From Bettongia penicillata ogilbyi (Eukaryota > Chordata > Mammalia > Diprotodontia > Potoroidae), in contig JAJHZJ010000082.1 of the NCBI GenBank assembly GCA_023548195.1, positions 1,270,001-1,334,000 on the forward strand: a DNA stretch of 64,000 nucleotides. The letters run 5' to 3'. The notes under the pieces are model-generated. The model was not told the DNA's origin and did no database searches. It saw only the letters and a program-made list of their open reading frames with translations. Made by a program: the position numbers and the translations under genes. This document shows positions 1 to 11,429 of the stretch, piece after piece (the stretch's first letter is position 1; each line of letters starts with the position of its first letter).

Positions 1-189
1 ATGATCTGCTTTTAATAGTGCTAAGACAAGCTTTTACTAGTCAAAGGCACCTTGTAGTGGACTCTCTTGATGTCTGCTGGTTAGGGACATGGGTAAACAC
101 ATTCAAGGGACATTAACAAAAGGCCTTTTATGCGCAAGACCTAATCATTCAGCCAATAATCAAATAATAAGCTTCTGTTAAAACAACTA

Positions 190-1085
190 ACATGTGCCAG
201 GGGTTAGATACACCAGAAGCAGCCCCTGCCCTCAAGGAGCTTATACAGTTTATGTGAGAAGTCATGTTAGCCTATATGAGCAAATTCAAAACAAACACAA
301 TGGAAGATTAAAGCTGTTTCCTGGGATGCTAGCAGCTGTGGTGGGTCGGGGTGGAGGCCAAGGAAAAGCCTCAAGTGGCATTTGAGTTGAACTTTGAAGG
401 AGAGGAGGGATTCTGAGAGACTAAGGTGAGTTGTTCACTAGGCTTAAGGGATAGCTTATAAATCGGCAAGATCAGAGAAGGAATATTATATATGAGGAGC
501 AGTAAATAGACCAGTCTTACTTAGAGAGAGCTTAGGGGAGAAATGTATAAAAATCTGTAAAGAGACTGGAAACACACTGCAGAGGTATTTAAAGGGCAGA
601 AAAAGAGGTTGCATTTTACCCTACTGGCAATAGAAAATGACAAGAAATTTCTGAGGGACCATGGCCAAACCTGTAGTTTAGAAATATTAGTCTGGCATCT
701 GTATAGATGTACAGATATAGATCTGTATAGATATAGATAGGAGAAGAGAGAGATCTGAGGCAGAGAGGCCAGTAAGGAGACAACTACAATAGTCCAAGCT
801 GGAGCTGATGAAGGCCTGAGTGAGATTGGTTGGCTGTGGAAGTGGACAGAAGGAAACATATGGGAGAGATGCTGTGTGGTCAAAATGACAAGGCTTGGCA
901 ATTGATTGGGTATGGGAGCGGAGAGGAAAAAGAAAAGTCAAGAATGACTCTGAGGCTATGAACCCAATAGACCAGAAAAACGGGATGTATCAACAGAAAC
1001 GAGGAAGATCAGAAGAGGGGCACGTTAGGAAAAGGATTACAAAATTAGTGTCATGAAAGCCCAACAAGGAGAGTACATCCAGGAG
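190..1085 (-). mobile_element. L2-type LINE fragment
   Basis: Minus-strand remnant of an L2 (CR1-clade) LINE. The complement strand at 941-687 reads through LDYCSCLLTGLSASD, which resembles the C-terminal part of L2 reverse transcriptase. The plus-strand wording (ccctgccctcaaggagct, agtccaagctggagctgatg) matches other L2 copies here. Frames are broken. A GATA-rich stretch lies at about 705-740. Confidence 0.75.
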
Positions 1086-1188
1086 TGTCAATTGCTTTGG
1101 TTACGTTAGGGGATACAGAGGTCACCAAGACTTGGTTTCTGCCTTTTCTCATCTATTAAAGGAGAGAAGAAACTGACAGAAATATTTC

Positions 1189-2349
1189 CTTTAAACAATT
1201 TTATTTTTTCCAATTACATGCAAAACAATTTTTAACATTCATTTAAAAAAATTTGAGTTTCAAATTCTCTCCTCCCCTTCCACCTGTTTCCTCTCATTGA
1301 GAAGGCAAACAATAGGATGTGCAGCCATGAAAAACATATTTCCATATTAGTCATGTTGTAAAAGAAAACACAGATAATTAAAAAAAAACAAGAAAATAAA
1401 AATGTTTAAAAAAATAGTATGCTTCGACTTTTCATTCAGACTCTATCAGTTGGTGGATAGCATTTTTCATCATGAGTCCTTTGAAATTGTCTTGGATCAT
1501 TGCATTGCTGAGAGTAACTAAGTCATTCACGTTGGATTATTGTATTGCTGTTATTGTGCTTATATTGTACTCCTGGTTCAGATCACTTCATTTTGCATCA
1601 GTTTATGTAAATCTTTCCAGGTTTCTCTGAAAGCGTCCTGTTCATCACTTCTTATAGTGCAATAGTATTCCATAATATCATATATTAATCATATATCACT
1701 ATATCCAGTCATATACCACAACCTATTCCACCATTCCCCGGTTGATGGGCATTCATTCAATTTTCATTTCTTTACCACCACAAAAAAGCTGCTATAAATA
1801 TTTTTTGCACATTGATCTTTCTCCACCTTTTCTCCTCTCACCTTTTTAAAACATCCATTTGGGAGACAGATCTAATACTGGTACTGCTGATTTTATAGCC
1901 CTTTGGGCACAGTTCCATATTGTTCTCTAGAACAGTTGAACTAGTTTACAACTCAACCAACAGTTCATGTGTCCCAATGTTCCTGTATCCCTCCCAACAT
2001 TTGTCATTTTTCTTTTTTGTAATATTAGCCAATCTGATGGTACCTCAGAGTTGTTTTAATTTGCATTTCTCTGATCAATTGTGATTGAGGACATTTTTTT
2101 AATGACAATAGATAACTGATTTTTTTTCATCTGAAAACTATTCATATTCTTTGACCATTTATCAAGAGGGAATGATATATTCTTAAAATTTGACTCAGTT
2201 TTCTATACATTTGAGAAATGATGCTTTTATCAGAGAAATTTGATGTAAATTTTTTCACAGTTATGATTACTATTTATTTCCCTCCATCCTGTTTCCCTCC
2301 CATTTATCCTTCTTTCTCTCTCCTTTTACCTATAAAAATGTTTTATTTC
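1189..2349 (-). mobile_element. Internally deleted L1 copy with target duplication
   Basis: Minus-strand L1: the T-rich 3' end comes first, then 3' UTR, then the ORF2 C-terminal region (complement of ctgctataaatattttttgc and ctctgatcaattgtgattga). From about 2262 the text switches to sequence that lies between ORF2 start and ORF1 in the larger copy at 47.85 kb. The block is flanked by a 15-bp direct repeat, 14 of 15 identical (1174-1188 and 2350-2364), so it is a single insertion lacking the reverse transcriptase core. Confidence 0.85.
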
Positions 2350-2364
2350 TGAGAGAAATATTTC

Positions 2365-3082
2365 TAATATTAGAGTTATGAGGGTCTTATAGTCTCTGTT
2401 TGAAACTTACCCTATTTGCTTCATTTCTGGCTCTTCCTCTCTACTCTAAGTGAGGAGGTTGCTCAGCTGATGGAGACCAGGACTATACGAGCATGATTCT
2501 CAGGCAGTTGGGGTAGGCAAGGTGGGCAATCCTCTTTTTCACTGATGAGCAGAGAGGTCAAGGGGGGAAAGATCCAGAAGTAAATGGTCTGGTTTGTGTT
2601 TAGCAATAAGATCATGTTCAAGACCAGAGTCTGATCCCCTCTGGTCAGGACCTTCAGGGATTGTCAACTTTCTCATTAATGAGGCAGCTGGAAGGACAGA
2701 AACAGACTGTGCTGAACTCAAAAATCTCTTGGCATAATGAGTTAGAAGCTAAGCTGATGTTGGGCAGCTGTGCCCAACGACAGGCCAGAGTCAGGTAAGA
2801 GGCAGGACTACAGGAGAGGTTTCAGGGCTCCCTGCCTGGCAGTACTTGCCCCAGTCCCTGGCTGATATGGAAAATTTCTTTTCCAGGGGTTAAAGGCTTT
2901 CATTGACTACAAGGTATTTTTAACTGGGAAATTCTCCTGTCTAGAGAGGTGAGGAAAGTTGGATGGGAGAATTGGACCATAAATAATGATCACTCCTTGG
3001 CTCTTTCATGTGCATGAGCACCTGCCTGAATGTCGATTTTACTTGAAATTAAAATGGAGAAAGTCAAAAGTTATAGAGTGGT
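2365..3082. other. Single-copy-looking stretch
   Basis: I recognise no repeat and no coding frame here. An open minus-strand frame at 2721-2539 (60 codons) has no recognisable motif. Confidence 0.4.
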
Positions 3083-3335
3083 AGGAAGGAAGTTGAGGCA
3101 GTTGAGTACTTAACTGAGTCAGAAAGATCTGAGTTCAAATCCAGCTTCAGAGACTTACTACTAGCTGTGTGACCCTGGGCAAGGCATCTAACCTCTCTTT
3201 GTCTCAGTTTCTTCAATTGTAAAATGGGGATAATAGTAACTACTTAGTTTTAGGAACAAATGAGATAATATTTGTAAAAAGAAGTCAGGACAGTGCCTGA
3301 CACTATGAAAATGTTTATTTCCTTCCTTTCTCTTC
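3083..3335 (+). mobile_element. MIR-type SINE, nearly full length
   Basis: Contains the core order agctgtgtgaccctgggcaa, tctcagtttcttcaattgta, aaaatggggataatagta, then the tail atgagataatatttgtaaa and cagtgcctgacac. This is the tRNA-derived core-SINE shared by all mammals. Confidence 0.85.
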
Positions 3336-3904
3336 GGTAAGGAAGACACAACAGAGGGGAAAAGAAACAGGCTTACTTAGGATTGTGGAGAAACCTACAA
3401 CAATCTTTCTGCTGACTTTAGCTTCTCCTGTAAGGGAGATCCCTGTCTTTGGTTGGACCCAGCGTATAGAGTTCAGCCAGATGGCTGCTGGTAGCCCAGC
3501 AAATAGCTAATTTAAAAAAAGTCAAGATAGTTTTATTTCCAGGGGGTTATAGAAAGCCTTTTACAGCCTGCTGAGTTTTCTACTTGACCTAAAACAGAAA
3601 TCAAAGATCGTGAAATAAAATAGGAATATGAAGACAGGTCCACATGACATGGCAAAAATGGAGGCAAGTGACTGCTTCTGCTTTATTGATCTTTTCTTCC
3701 TTTAGATAGAATATTTTGCTTTTCCTCCCCAATGGCCTCATCTCTTAAGCCCCACAATCTACCCTTAGGAAAGCAGTTAATATCAGCCATTTACCCCACA
3801 TTGTGAAGGAGTTTAAGGGTCAATAAAGTTGCCTTCCATGCATGAATAAGAGAATGAGATATTGAAGACAAAGAATAATGTTGATATGTGTATCAGCTTT
3901 AAAG

Positions 3905-4203
3905 TTTTCAAAGCACCTTAGGTATATCGTCTCTCTGATTCTCACAACAATACAGTGATGCAGGATTCATAATGTGGATAGAGTGTTGGACCTGAAGTCA
4001 GAAGAGATGAGTTTGAACACAGCCTCTTCAGATACTGGCTGCATGATCCTGGGCCAGTCATTTCACCTCTGTCTCAGTTTCCTCATCTCTAAAATGGGGA
4101 TAATAAAGGCAGTTACTTTCAGTTGTAGTAAGGATCAGGTGAGATAACATATGTAAATCACTTTGTAAAGGTTCTGTGCAAAAGCTTGCCATCATTGTTA
4201 TTT
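3905..4203 (+). mobile_element. MIR-type SINE
   Basis: Plus-strand MIR from about 3968 (gatcctgggccagtcatttc, ctaaaatggggataata, tgtaaatcactttgtaaagg). A short reverse-oriented MIR piece (caaagcaccttaggtat, ctcacaacaatacagtgatg) precedes it at 3905-3965, so two copies abut. Confidence 0.8.
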
Positions 4204-4423
4204 GGTGGGGCTGGAGTCAGGAAGACTCAGCTTTCTGAGTTCAAATCTGGCCTCAGACACTTACCAGCTGAGTGATCCTGGGCAAGTCACTTAAGCCTTT
4301 GCCTCACTTTCCTCATCTGCAAAATGAGCTGGAGAAGGAAATGGCAAACCACTCCAGCAGCTTTGCCAAGAAAACTGTAAATGGGGTCATGAAGTGTTGG
4401 GCATGACTGAACAACAAAAATTT
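4204..4423 (+). mobile_element. WALLSI-like marsupial SINE
   Basis: tRNA-related head (gagttcaaatctggcctcag, ctgggcaagtcacttaa) plus the marsupial tail aggaaatggcaaaccactcc, tttgccaagaaaact, atggggtcatgaag, ending actgaacaacaaaaa. Nearly full length and less decayed than the MIR copies on each side. Confidence 0.85.
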
Positions 4424-4600
4424 ATTTTACAGAGGCAGTTATTACAAGCAGTAAAACTATCATTTTACTGGAGAGGAAGCCAAGACTCAAAGAGACAAAG
4501 GAGTCATCTCTAGGCATATAACTAGTGTCACAGGTATGTTTGAAACCATAGTCTTAATTTCAAGTTCAGGGTTTTATCTGCTATGCCATATAGATTCTCA
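4424..4600 (-). mobile_element. MIR-type SINE fragment
   Basis: Reverse-oriented, decayed MIR: attttactggagaggaagcc, ataactagtgtcacagg, then ttttatctgctatgcc near the head end. It directly follows the WALLSI-like copy, which may have landed beside or in it. Confidence 0.55.
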
Positions 4601-5179
4601 AAAGTGAATAAATGTCTAATCATGGAATTCCAAGCATCAATTGGTGGTTTTTTATTGGTGGGGAAACTATTCTGGTACTCCTGTAATAATACACAGTATA
4701 ATCCTAGAATAATTAATTTTTAAAAATAGAAATACTCAAATATCACTCTAATACTGTCCTTCGGGGCCATCCCAGGAGATTATCTTATGTGGGAAATCCA
4801 GATAAGACCTGCTTTATTCCAGATAACACCCCACGGTGATCCGATTTTGTTTCGAGACTTCTCTTTTTCCTAATTCTCTAATTACAATTTCTCAACCCCT
4901 GTGAAACAAGTGTAGGCACTCTGGGGTGTCCTAGAATGGGCTTGAGAGTTAATGTTCAAGACAGTAGGAATATCTGGCAGACTCGTGAACAATGTGGAAC
5001 CCTGAGCCACATTCAAATAAGTGGGCATTCATCAAAAGCTTCTGAGGCTCATGTAAGTGCCAGTGTATCAGAACCAGAAATAAAATTCCCAGTCTAGATG
5101 GTCACCAATCTTTGTACCAAAATGACTTTGTTAAGCCTCATCTGGAGGGCAAAGTTAACTAGGGCTATTAGCTATGGTC

Positions 5180-5350
5180 TTGTGCTTGGGGTTCTCAAGT
5201 TCAAATACTGCCTTGGACACAATCTGACCATGTGCAAGTGACAACTGCTCTGAGGTTCAGTTTTCTCATCAGTAAAATGGGGCTGCTTTGTAGTGTTGTC
5301 CTGAGATTCAAATGAAACATTGTATTTGCAACTGTAAAGCTGGAAGCACC
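5180..5350 (+). mobile_element. Decayed MIR-type SINE
   Basis: Weak MIR text: gttctcaagttcaaatactg, tgaccatgtgcaagtgac, tcagttttctcatcagtaaa, atggggctg, gagattcaaatgaaacattg. Substitutions are frequent. Confidence 0.55.
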
Positions 5351-5734
5351 ATAGAAATCCTAGTTCATTCCAATTATCCTAAGATTTGTCAAGCCTCCAT
5401 CAGGGCAGCTGGGTTTTCCCTTCTTCTCCCTTCCCCATACTCCCCTTTGATGGGGTTAATGAGGAGACAAGGGAAAAAGGCATCAGTGATTCAGACAGAC
5501 ATAGGCAAAGACCTCACAACTTCCCTCATAAACCTGAGACAACATTTTTGAGACACTTGAAATATTGTTCTTAATGTTTTTTTCTTGGAGCAATTCTCTC
5601 CTCTCCTTTTTGGGGACTAGGTTATAGGTTTTTCTTTGCGGTTCCTTAATTATTGTGTTGGAAATCCATTTCCAGCTTCATGTTGTAGGTACCCTGCTGG
5701 GAGAGTTTGAGCAGGATGCTTGGGTCCTGCCCTT
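5351..5734. other. Single-copy-looking stretch
   Basis: No repeat family recognised. Short overlapping open frames at 5312-5574 have no protein motif. Confidence 0.35.
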
Positions 5735-5955
5735 GCAAGAGCAGGGTTTCTTAATTTGGGACTTGAAGACCCCTGATAGATTTTAGGGGATCTCAAAACT
5801 CGGATAAAAAAAATTACGCCTTCATTTTCCTTCACTTCTAACTGCAACGGAGAATTTCCATCAATTATTTTAAAACATTATTTTCAGGAGAGGCTCCATC
5901 AGACTCTCAGAGGGTCCATGACACACCCAAAAAACGAAGACCTCCTGTTATAGAG
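5735..5955 (-). mobile_element. Ancient hAT-like DNA transposon remnant
   Basis: Begins gggtttcttaatttgggac and ends with agggtccatgacacacc, the two ends of an old mammalian non-autonomous DNA element whose ends carry inverted GGTTCTTAA-type motifs. The middle appears deleted. A second copy lies in the opposite orientation at 45470-45655. I cannot give the exact family name. Confidence 0.55.
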
Positions 5956-6169
5956 GGTCCTGCTCTCCTTGTTCTCCCTTCCACCAAACATCTGTGTGCT
6001 GCCTTGAAGGGGGTAGGGTGGAGAAGTTACAAAAGGTCAACTATCGTTTCAGAGAGGGGAAATCCCTTGAGTCTTTTTGGTCTACATGAAGTATTTCCTG
6101 ATTCCCTCCAGCTGCTCAGTCATTTCCTCCCCAGCTCAGGGGCTTGTTAGAGGGAGCCCACATGGAGCC

Positions 6170-6370
6170 AAGTGTTAAATTTTCAGTGTGAATGTCTACA
6201 CCTCAAAAACCGGCAGATCTAGTTCAGGGCTTGATTTACTGTTTTGTTAATTGTAGAAATTATTAATAATGCAGATGAAACTTAAAAGTGTGTGTACATT
6301 TTTGTTTTCTGGAAAGTCACATTTGCCAGCATATTCCTGTAAGTATTCATTGTGTATACATTCTGTATAT
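6170..6370 (+). repeat. Copy 1 of an unnamed three-copy ancient repeat
   Basis: Shares gttaaattttcagtgtgaat, cttgatttactgttttgtta and gcagatgaaacttaaaagtg with blocks at 28652-28870 (same strand) and 39680-39850 (opposite strand). It looks like an old interspersed repeat about 170-200 bp long. Confidence 0.6.
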
Positions 6371-6377
6371 CCCTTTT

Positions 6378-6500
6378 TTCCCTTAAGAGGCAATCAGAAT
6401 TAAGTGACTTATCCAAGGTCACATAGCAGTAAATGTCTGAGGCCATATTTGAACTCAGGCCCATCTGACTCTGGGGCCAGTACTCTCTCCACTTTGTTCC
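6378..6500 (-). mobile_element. MIR-type SINE fragment
   Basis: Reverse MIR core: attaagtgacttatccaagg, tcacatagcagtaaatg, ttgaactcaggcccatctg. The 3' part is missing. Confidence 0.75.
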
Positions 6501-6511
6501 ATATATCCTTT

Positions 6512-6742
6512 TGTGGGTGGTGTGGTGGATAGAATGCTGGGGCTGAAGTCAGAAAGACTCATCTTCCCGAGTTCAAATCCTGCCTTAGACACTTACTAGC
6601 TCTGTGATCCTGGGCAAGTCATTTAACCCTGTTTGCCTCAGTTTCTTCATCTGCAAAATGAAGTGGAAAAGGAATGGCAAATCACTCAAGTATCTTTGCA
6701 GAGAAAACCCAAATGACGCCCGAAGTTTCAACAGTAACATTC
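6512..6742 (+). mobile_element. WALLSI-like marsupial SINE
   Basis: Nearly full length: gtggtggatagaatgctgg, gagttcaaatcctgcctta, tcctgggcaagtcatttaac, aatggcaaatcactcaa, tttgcagagaaaaccc. The last part is decayed. Confidence 0.85.
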
Positions 6743-7245
6743 TTACAAGAAATGTAAACTCCTTGACGGCAGTGATTGCCTTGCAATGTTGGGTTTCCCA
6801 AAGCTTGAGGACCAAGACAGTGACTCAGAGATTTTTCTGTTGTCTTTTATTCCCCAGTACATGTGCGTGTTCATCTTTCATTGCTGAAGAAGACCATGCC
6901 ATCAGAGAAATGATGACATGACTTGCACTTGACTTTGTTTTGAGTGAGGGAAGGCTGTGCAGGTCACCAGCCTCACTTCTCCTCCAGAGCCATCTGAATC
7001 CAGTGACCAGATATTCTTCAGGATGACTGGAGATGACCTAGGATGAGGCAATTTGGGGTTAAGTGACTTGCTCAAGGTCCCATTAGCTAGTGAGTTTCAA
7101 GTGCCGAGGTGAGATTTGAACTCAGGTCCTGACTCCTGCACTGGTGCTCTATCCACTACATCACTTAGCTGCCCACAGTTCCTAGGACATTCTGGGTGGC
7201 TAGCACTTTGCTAAGTGCTTAATAAATGCTTGTTGACTGACATTA
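6743..7245 (+). mobile_element. L2 3' end split by a SINE
   Basis: Two halves of one L2 3' end: 6745-6865 (tgtaaactccttgacggcag ... ttattccccagtac) and 7176-7244 (agcactttgctaagtgct, taataaatgcttgttgactg). The sequence between them is a minus-strand SINE, so L2 is the older element. Confidence 0.75.
6866..7175 (-). mobile_element. MAR1-like SINE inserted in L2
   Basis: Reverse-oriented marsupial SINE with an RTE-type tail: gctgaagaagaccatgcca, ggctgtgcaggtcaccagcc, ggatgactggagatgaccta, gacttgctcaaggtccca, ttgaactcaggtcc and tctatccactacatcactta at the head end. Essentially full length. Confidence 0.85.
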
Positions 7246-7493
7246 ATTGATGATGACTTGCAAAGGAGGTATTATATGGGCTAATTATATGTAAATGACT
7301 CTTATTTATTCTTATTTTCTTAATAATCCCCTAGCCAAACTATTCTTTTTCTCTTCTACCTGCTGTCTGCCTGAGTTACAGTTTAGCTGCTTGACCTCAG
7401 GTCATTGCCTTACAGTGCTGGGTATCCCAGAACATGAGAGTAATTGTTTAGATTCGCTGTAACTTTGATTTGGCTCTGCTGTGAAGCATTATG

Positions 7494-7533
<40 letters not shown>

Positions 7534-8191
7534 GTATTTGTGCATGTACAAACAGGGAGGGGAAAAAGAAGAGGGTGTTCTAGCTCTGGAAAAAAGCAGG
7601 ATAATGGCTTGAAAGAATACAGATGTATTTAATGTAGATCAATCCGAGTGTGAATTCAGGGGAAGCTGGAACTCTGATGATTTATTCTCATTACTGGGAT
7701 AAGCCCAGGGTGCTGAGATCCCTGCTTGCACAGAGGCTGCCCAGCTGGTCATTTGCTATAAATGATGATCTACTCTGGGTTTCCTGTTCCCGAGGCCTGG
7801 ATGTTTAGTCACCTGTTTTCCTGCTGGAAAATCCAAAGCTTTGGATTCCAGGATAGCAAAACATGGACAAAATGTGGACATAGTAAACCTCTTCTGGTCT
7901 CTTACATAGAAAATTAGAAAAAAAAACTGGAATTTGATAACTCACTTTGGGGCACATTAACATAAAAAACCTTGCCTTTGTATTCCAGATGCAAAGTGTT
8001 AACTGGTATATGTTGGCCCTCTGAAACCCCTGCCTGTGCCTACAACAAATGAATAAGACCTCCATGAAAAACCATTAAAGTAGACAGAGAAAGTGTTATT
8101 GTTGATCATTTCACAGAAGTGGGTGAGGATTTGTTAGAAGATTATTATTCTATTAATATTAAATCTTAATAATTGATATTCTATTAGAATC
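7246..8191. other. Single-copy-looking stretch with a TG microsatellite
   Basis: No transposable element recognised. AT-rich segments near 7250-7320 and 8100-8190. A minus-strand open frame of 86 codons at 8065-7805 has no motif I recognise. Confidence 0.35.
7496..7536. repeat. (TG)n microsatellite
   Basis: About 14 TG units, then interrupted TGTA units. Confidence 0.95.
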
Positions 8192-8385
8192 TTCATAGAA
8201 TCATAGAATTAGAGCTGTACAGGACCTTAGAGGTCATCTACTCTAGCCCCAATCTCTCATTCTATGGAGAAGGAAACTGAGGCTCTGCTCCTTGTCTGAT
8301 GCAGTAGTGAAGTAAGTAGCAGAGTCAGGATTTGAACTCAGGTGTTCTGGCTCCAAAGTCATCATCCCTTCCACTACAACAGAGT
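8192..8385 (-). mobile_element. MIR/THER1-type SINE
   Basis: Reverse-oriented: aatcatagaattagagctg, ggaccttagaggtcatcta, agaaggaaactgaggctct, gatttgaactcaggtgttct, cttccactacaacaga. Confidence 0.8.
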
Positions 8386-9129
8386 GTTTATCAGTACTCA
8401 GAGAGAAGTCAGTGGGGAAATGGTGTGTAAGGCATCTTTTTTTATAAAGAAAAAACAATGGAAGAAGGTTGAATAGGAGTGATATCTACTAAATTCCACC
8501 TCCTTTTCTGAAATATTAGAACACGGGTGTTGTTTTCCTTGTGGCTGACCTGCTGTTGACATAAGATGATGCCTCCTTGGCTGCTCTTTTATTGTAAATC
8601 AGTTGTAGTTATCTAAAGTATTTAGACTTTGTAGTTCCCCTGTGGCCTTCAATCTGTGCCTCTGGAGCTTGGATTCAGGTTCCTAAGATATATCTGAAAA
8701 TGTCTCTCTTCAGTTTAACAGCTGTCAGTGGCTCCCTATTACCTCAGCTTTTCAGCCCAATATTTAAGGTCCTCCATAGTTTGGCTCTTGCTTGCTTCTC
8801 TAAACATGTTCCTCACCATGTACTGTACATTCCAGTAAAATTGGATTGACCACTGACCTAGAACTTTACTTCACAGATTGGACAACAATAGGTCCCTACC
8901 CAAGCACCATTTAATGGCTATATTTTGGGCCCTCCTGGCTCAGAATGAATGTAAATGGTAACTGTTTCTCTTTTGGCCAGCAACCCTGAGGTTCATCCCC
9001 TTCCAGTTTGATTTTTTTTTTTTAAATTAAAAGGACCATCCCTTGACTTACTTCTTAAAGAGGCTATTCACTGAACAGGTGTTATCTCACTCAAAGTAAG
9101 AACCTGAAAAGACCTTAGCCTAAAAAGTC

Positions 9130-9276
9130 ATCCTGATACCAGATGACTCAAGAGGAGAAAGTGAGGTTGGTGACCTGGCACAGCTCTCCCTCACACAAAT
9201 CAAAGTCAACTGCAAGTCATGTCATCATCTCCCTGATGCCATGGTCCTCTTCGAGCACAAAGGACAAACACAACAA
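9130..9276 (+). mobile_element. MAR1-like SINE, 3' half
   Basis: Plus-strand 3' half: gatgactcaagaggagaaag, aggttggtgacctggcacag, aactgcaagtcatgtcatca, atggtcctcttcgagcaca, ending aggacaaacacaacaac. It interrupts an L2 copy. Confidence 0.8.
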
Positions 9277-9591
9277 CCTTTGCACATGTTTTCTCTTATG
9301 CCTGGAGTATACTCCTTTCTTATGCCTGAAAAATTCCTATTTTCCTTCAAGATTTTCCTTCATATCCACATTCCTCTTCAGGCTGTGCTCCTTCTTCATC
9401 TCCAAATAACCTATGTTCTTTCAAAGCTAAGATTAGAAACCTCTTTTCCCCTGAAATCTTCCCTCATCCTCCTGGTTATGAATGTTCTCGTCATCCTCAA
9501 ATCATTTTATGTATACACATCAGTGTATACATTGGGTGTCCTCTATCTTTTACCCCAAAGGAAATATAAACTTCTTAATGGCAGGGTCTAT

Positions 9592-9713
9592 TTCCTTCCT
9601 TCCTTCCTTCCTTCCTTCCTTCCTTCCTTCCTTCCTTCCTTCCTTCCTTCCTTCCTTCCTTCCTTCCTTCCTTCCTTCCTTCCTTCCTTCCTTCCTTCCT
9701 TCTTTCCTTCCTT
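9592..9713. repeat. (TTCC)n tetranucleotide tract
   Basis: About 30 units, nearly pure, inside the L2 3' region. The long Phe-Leu-Pro-Ser frame across it is an artefact of the repeat. Length is likely polymorphic or uncertain in assembly. Confidence 0.97.
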
Positions 9714-9799
9714 TGTATTTTTAAGTGGTGTCCATCTTAGTTTCTGGGATATATGAGATGGTCAAGAAATGTCTATAGAACTGAATTGAATTAACCATA

Positions 9800-10589
9800 C
9801 TTTTCTGCCCAGACCATGGATATGGTGAATTTCTGGCTTTGATTTGGAGCCAGTATAATTTGCTTTGTTAATGCTATAATCTGGTATGTGTTTGAGCCCC
9901 ATCTGTTTTATCTCCTCTGGATTAGTAGATTGATCATACCCAAACATGAAGTTTGGACTTGCTGATGGACTGGTAATGGGGAGTGGGTGTGGAAAGATTT
10001 GGTACCCTGCTACAGGAGGTTTGTTGGCATATTGAGACCGCTGTATTTTTCTTTCTGCTAGGGTTATCTATCAGCCATGGTGTCTGTGATCCATTTCTCA
10101 AAGCAGTGCAACCTTGATTTCTTTTCAAGAGAAAATAATACTTTCTCCTACAGTGCTGGAGTACAACTGTATTCACTGCTTAGAAAGTAGGTTTGAGTTT
10201 GCAGGATTTCCCTTCAAGATCCTGGTCATGCCTGACTTTATGAGAAACCATAATCATTGGAAGCCCCTCAAATTAAATTCCTTCCTCTCCACTTTTTCTG
10301 CTCTCACCTCTTTTCCATCCTCTTCCTCTCTTCCTTTCCACCTTTCTCTCCTTTCTTTCTAGAACTGCTTATTCAGTAGTGAAGGGCCAAAGGGTAGATG
10401 GGGTTTCTGGAAGTTGAAAATCTACCCTTGTACAAAACTCTGGCATACTTATTTTTGGAGCTCTGGTTGCTACACCTCAAAGGTCACATACTAGGACTGT
10501 CCAGAAGAAGGTTTCTAAAATGACCAAGTAAGGAAGAGTTGCATGAAATACCTGATAGAATCAAAGTTGGTTAGTATTTGAAGGGCCCC
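9800..10589. other. Single-copy-looking stretch with a pyrimidine tract
   Basis: No repeat family recognised. A CT-rich run at 10281-10360 accounts for the Pro/Ser/Phe-rich open frame there. Confidence 0.4.
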
Positions 10590-10830
10590 CAGGAGTCACC
10601 TAGTGAAGGAATTCCTTCTATAGTATCCTCACCTAGTCCCCATTCTTACTGTGCTTCAGCACTTACCATGACAGGGAAGTCACAGATGTTTGCCAGCTGT
10701 TAGGAAGCTCTTCTTTAAACTGAGTGGAAACCTTCCTCCCTATAGCTTTTACTCATTTGTCTGAATTCTGCTCCCTGTGGTCACGTGGAAAAAGATTCCA
10801 TGAAGATATCTCAAAAGTTCTTGACTAGTG
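10590..10830 (-). mobile_element. CR1/L3-type LINE 3' fragment
   Basis: Minus-strand CR1/L3 3' region: aggaattccttctatagtat, gttaggaagctcttctttaa, ttctgctccctgtggtcac. It matches the order seen in the larger CR1 at 54.9 kb. Confidence 0.6.
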
Positions 10831-10884
10831 TAACATGTGAGGTGATTTCCTTAAGGAACAAGAAAGCTCTCTCTCTGACTCTCT

Positions 10885-11429
10885 ATAGAATGGGAACAAA
10901 TCTTTTCTGTCGTATTATCTCCTGTGATGCTGCCCTCACCCCCTTTCACCCCTTCCCCAAAGACTGCTGCCTAGTTCTCATTTCTGCTCTTTTCCCTTCT
11001 TTCTTCACCTCACTTGCCACCCTGTTCTTTCTTCCTGACACACTGGCAGATAGGCCATTAGCTCTCTCTTAGAGCCTGGCAGGTACTATTGAATTTTTTT
11101 CCATAGTCAACTGGAGGGAGAATTGTCATCTTCTGGCCTGGGCGTTTTTCCCACCTCCAAGTGCTCTTTCCTGTTGACAGGAATGGGTGTTTGATGCCGT
11201 TTGATTGCTGGTGTTAGAGTGTAGTGGTTAAGCTTGTATTCAGAAGTAATTGCTGAAATAACAATTGACAGGAAAGCTTTTTAAGGATCACATTTTCTTT
11301 GTGTGCCCTGTTTCTCTAGCTCTTAGTCAGCAACCAGGGGCCATTAGGAGCTGAAGGAGGGAGGCAGCGAAAGCTGCTCAGCGAGACTGGGATTTTCATT
11401 TTTAATATCATTCCATTCCCAGGGAGATG
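10885..11429. other. Single-copy-looking stretch, possible conserved noncoding sequence
   Basis: No repeat recognised. The stretch 11100-11400 is free of TE signatures and rich in short homeodomain-like words (gtaattgctgaaataacaat). Conservation is a guess only. Confidence 0.25.

Larger units (their letters stand above)
8690..9795 (+). mobile_element. L2 LINE copy interrupted by a SINE and a TTCC tract
   Basis: Plus-strand L2 in three pieces: 8690-8860 (cagtggctccctattacctc, taaggtcctccatagtttgg), 9277-9591 (cctttgcacatgttttctct, aacttcttaatggcaggg) and 9714-9795 (tttgtatttttaagtggtgt, aatgtctatagaactgaatt). A SINE lies between the first two, and a tetranucleotide expansion sits near the 3' end. 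About 8861-9129 is not clearly assigned. Confidence 0.65.

Noticed and set aside
9241..9756. A 171-codon plus-strand open frame, the longest in the window
   Set aside because: Most of it is Phe-Leu-Pro-Ser repeats encoded by the TTCC tract and the remainder is L2 sequence.
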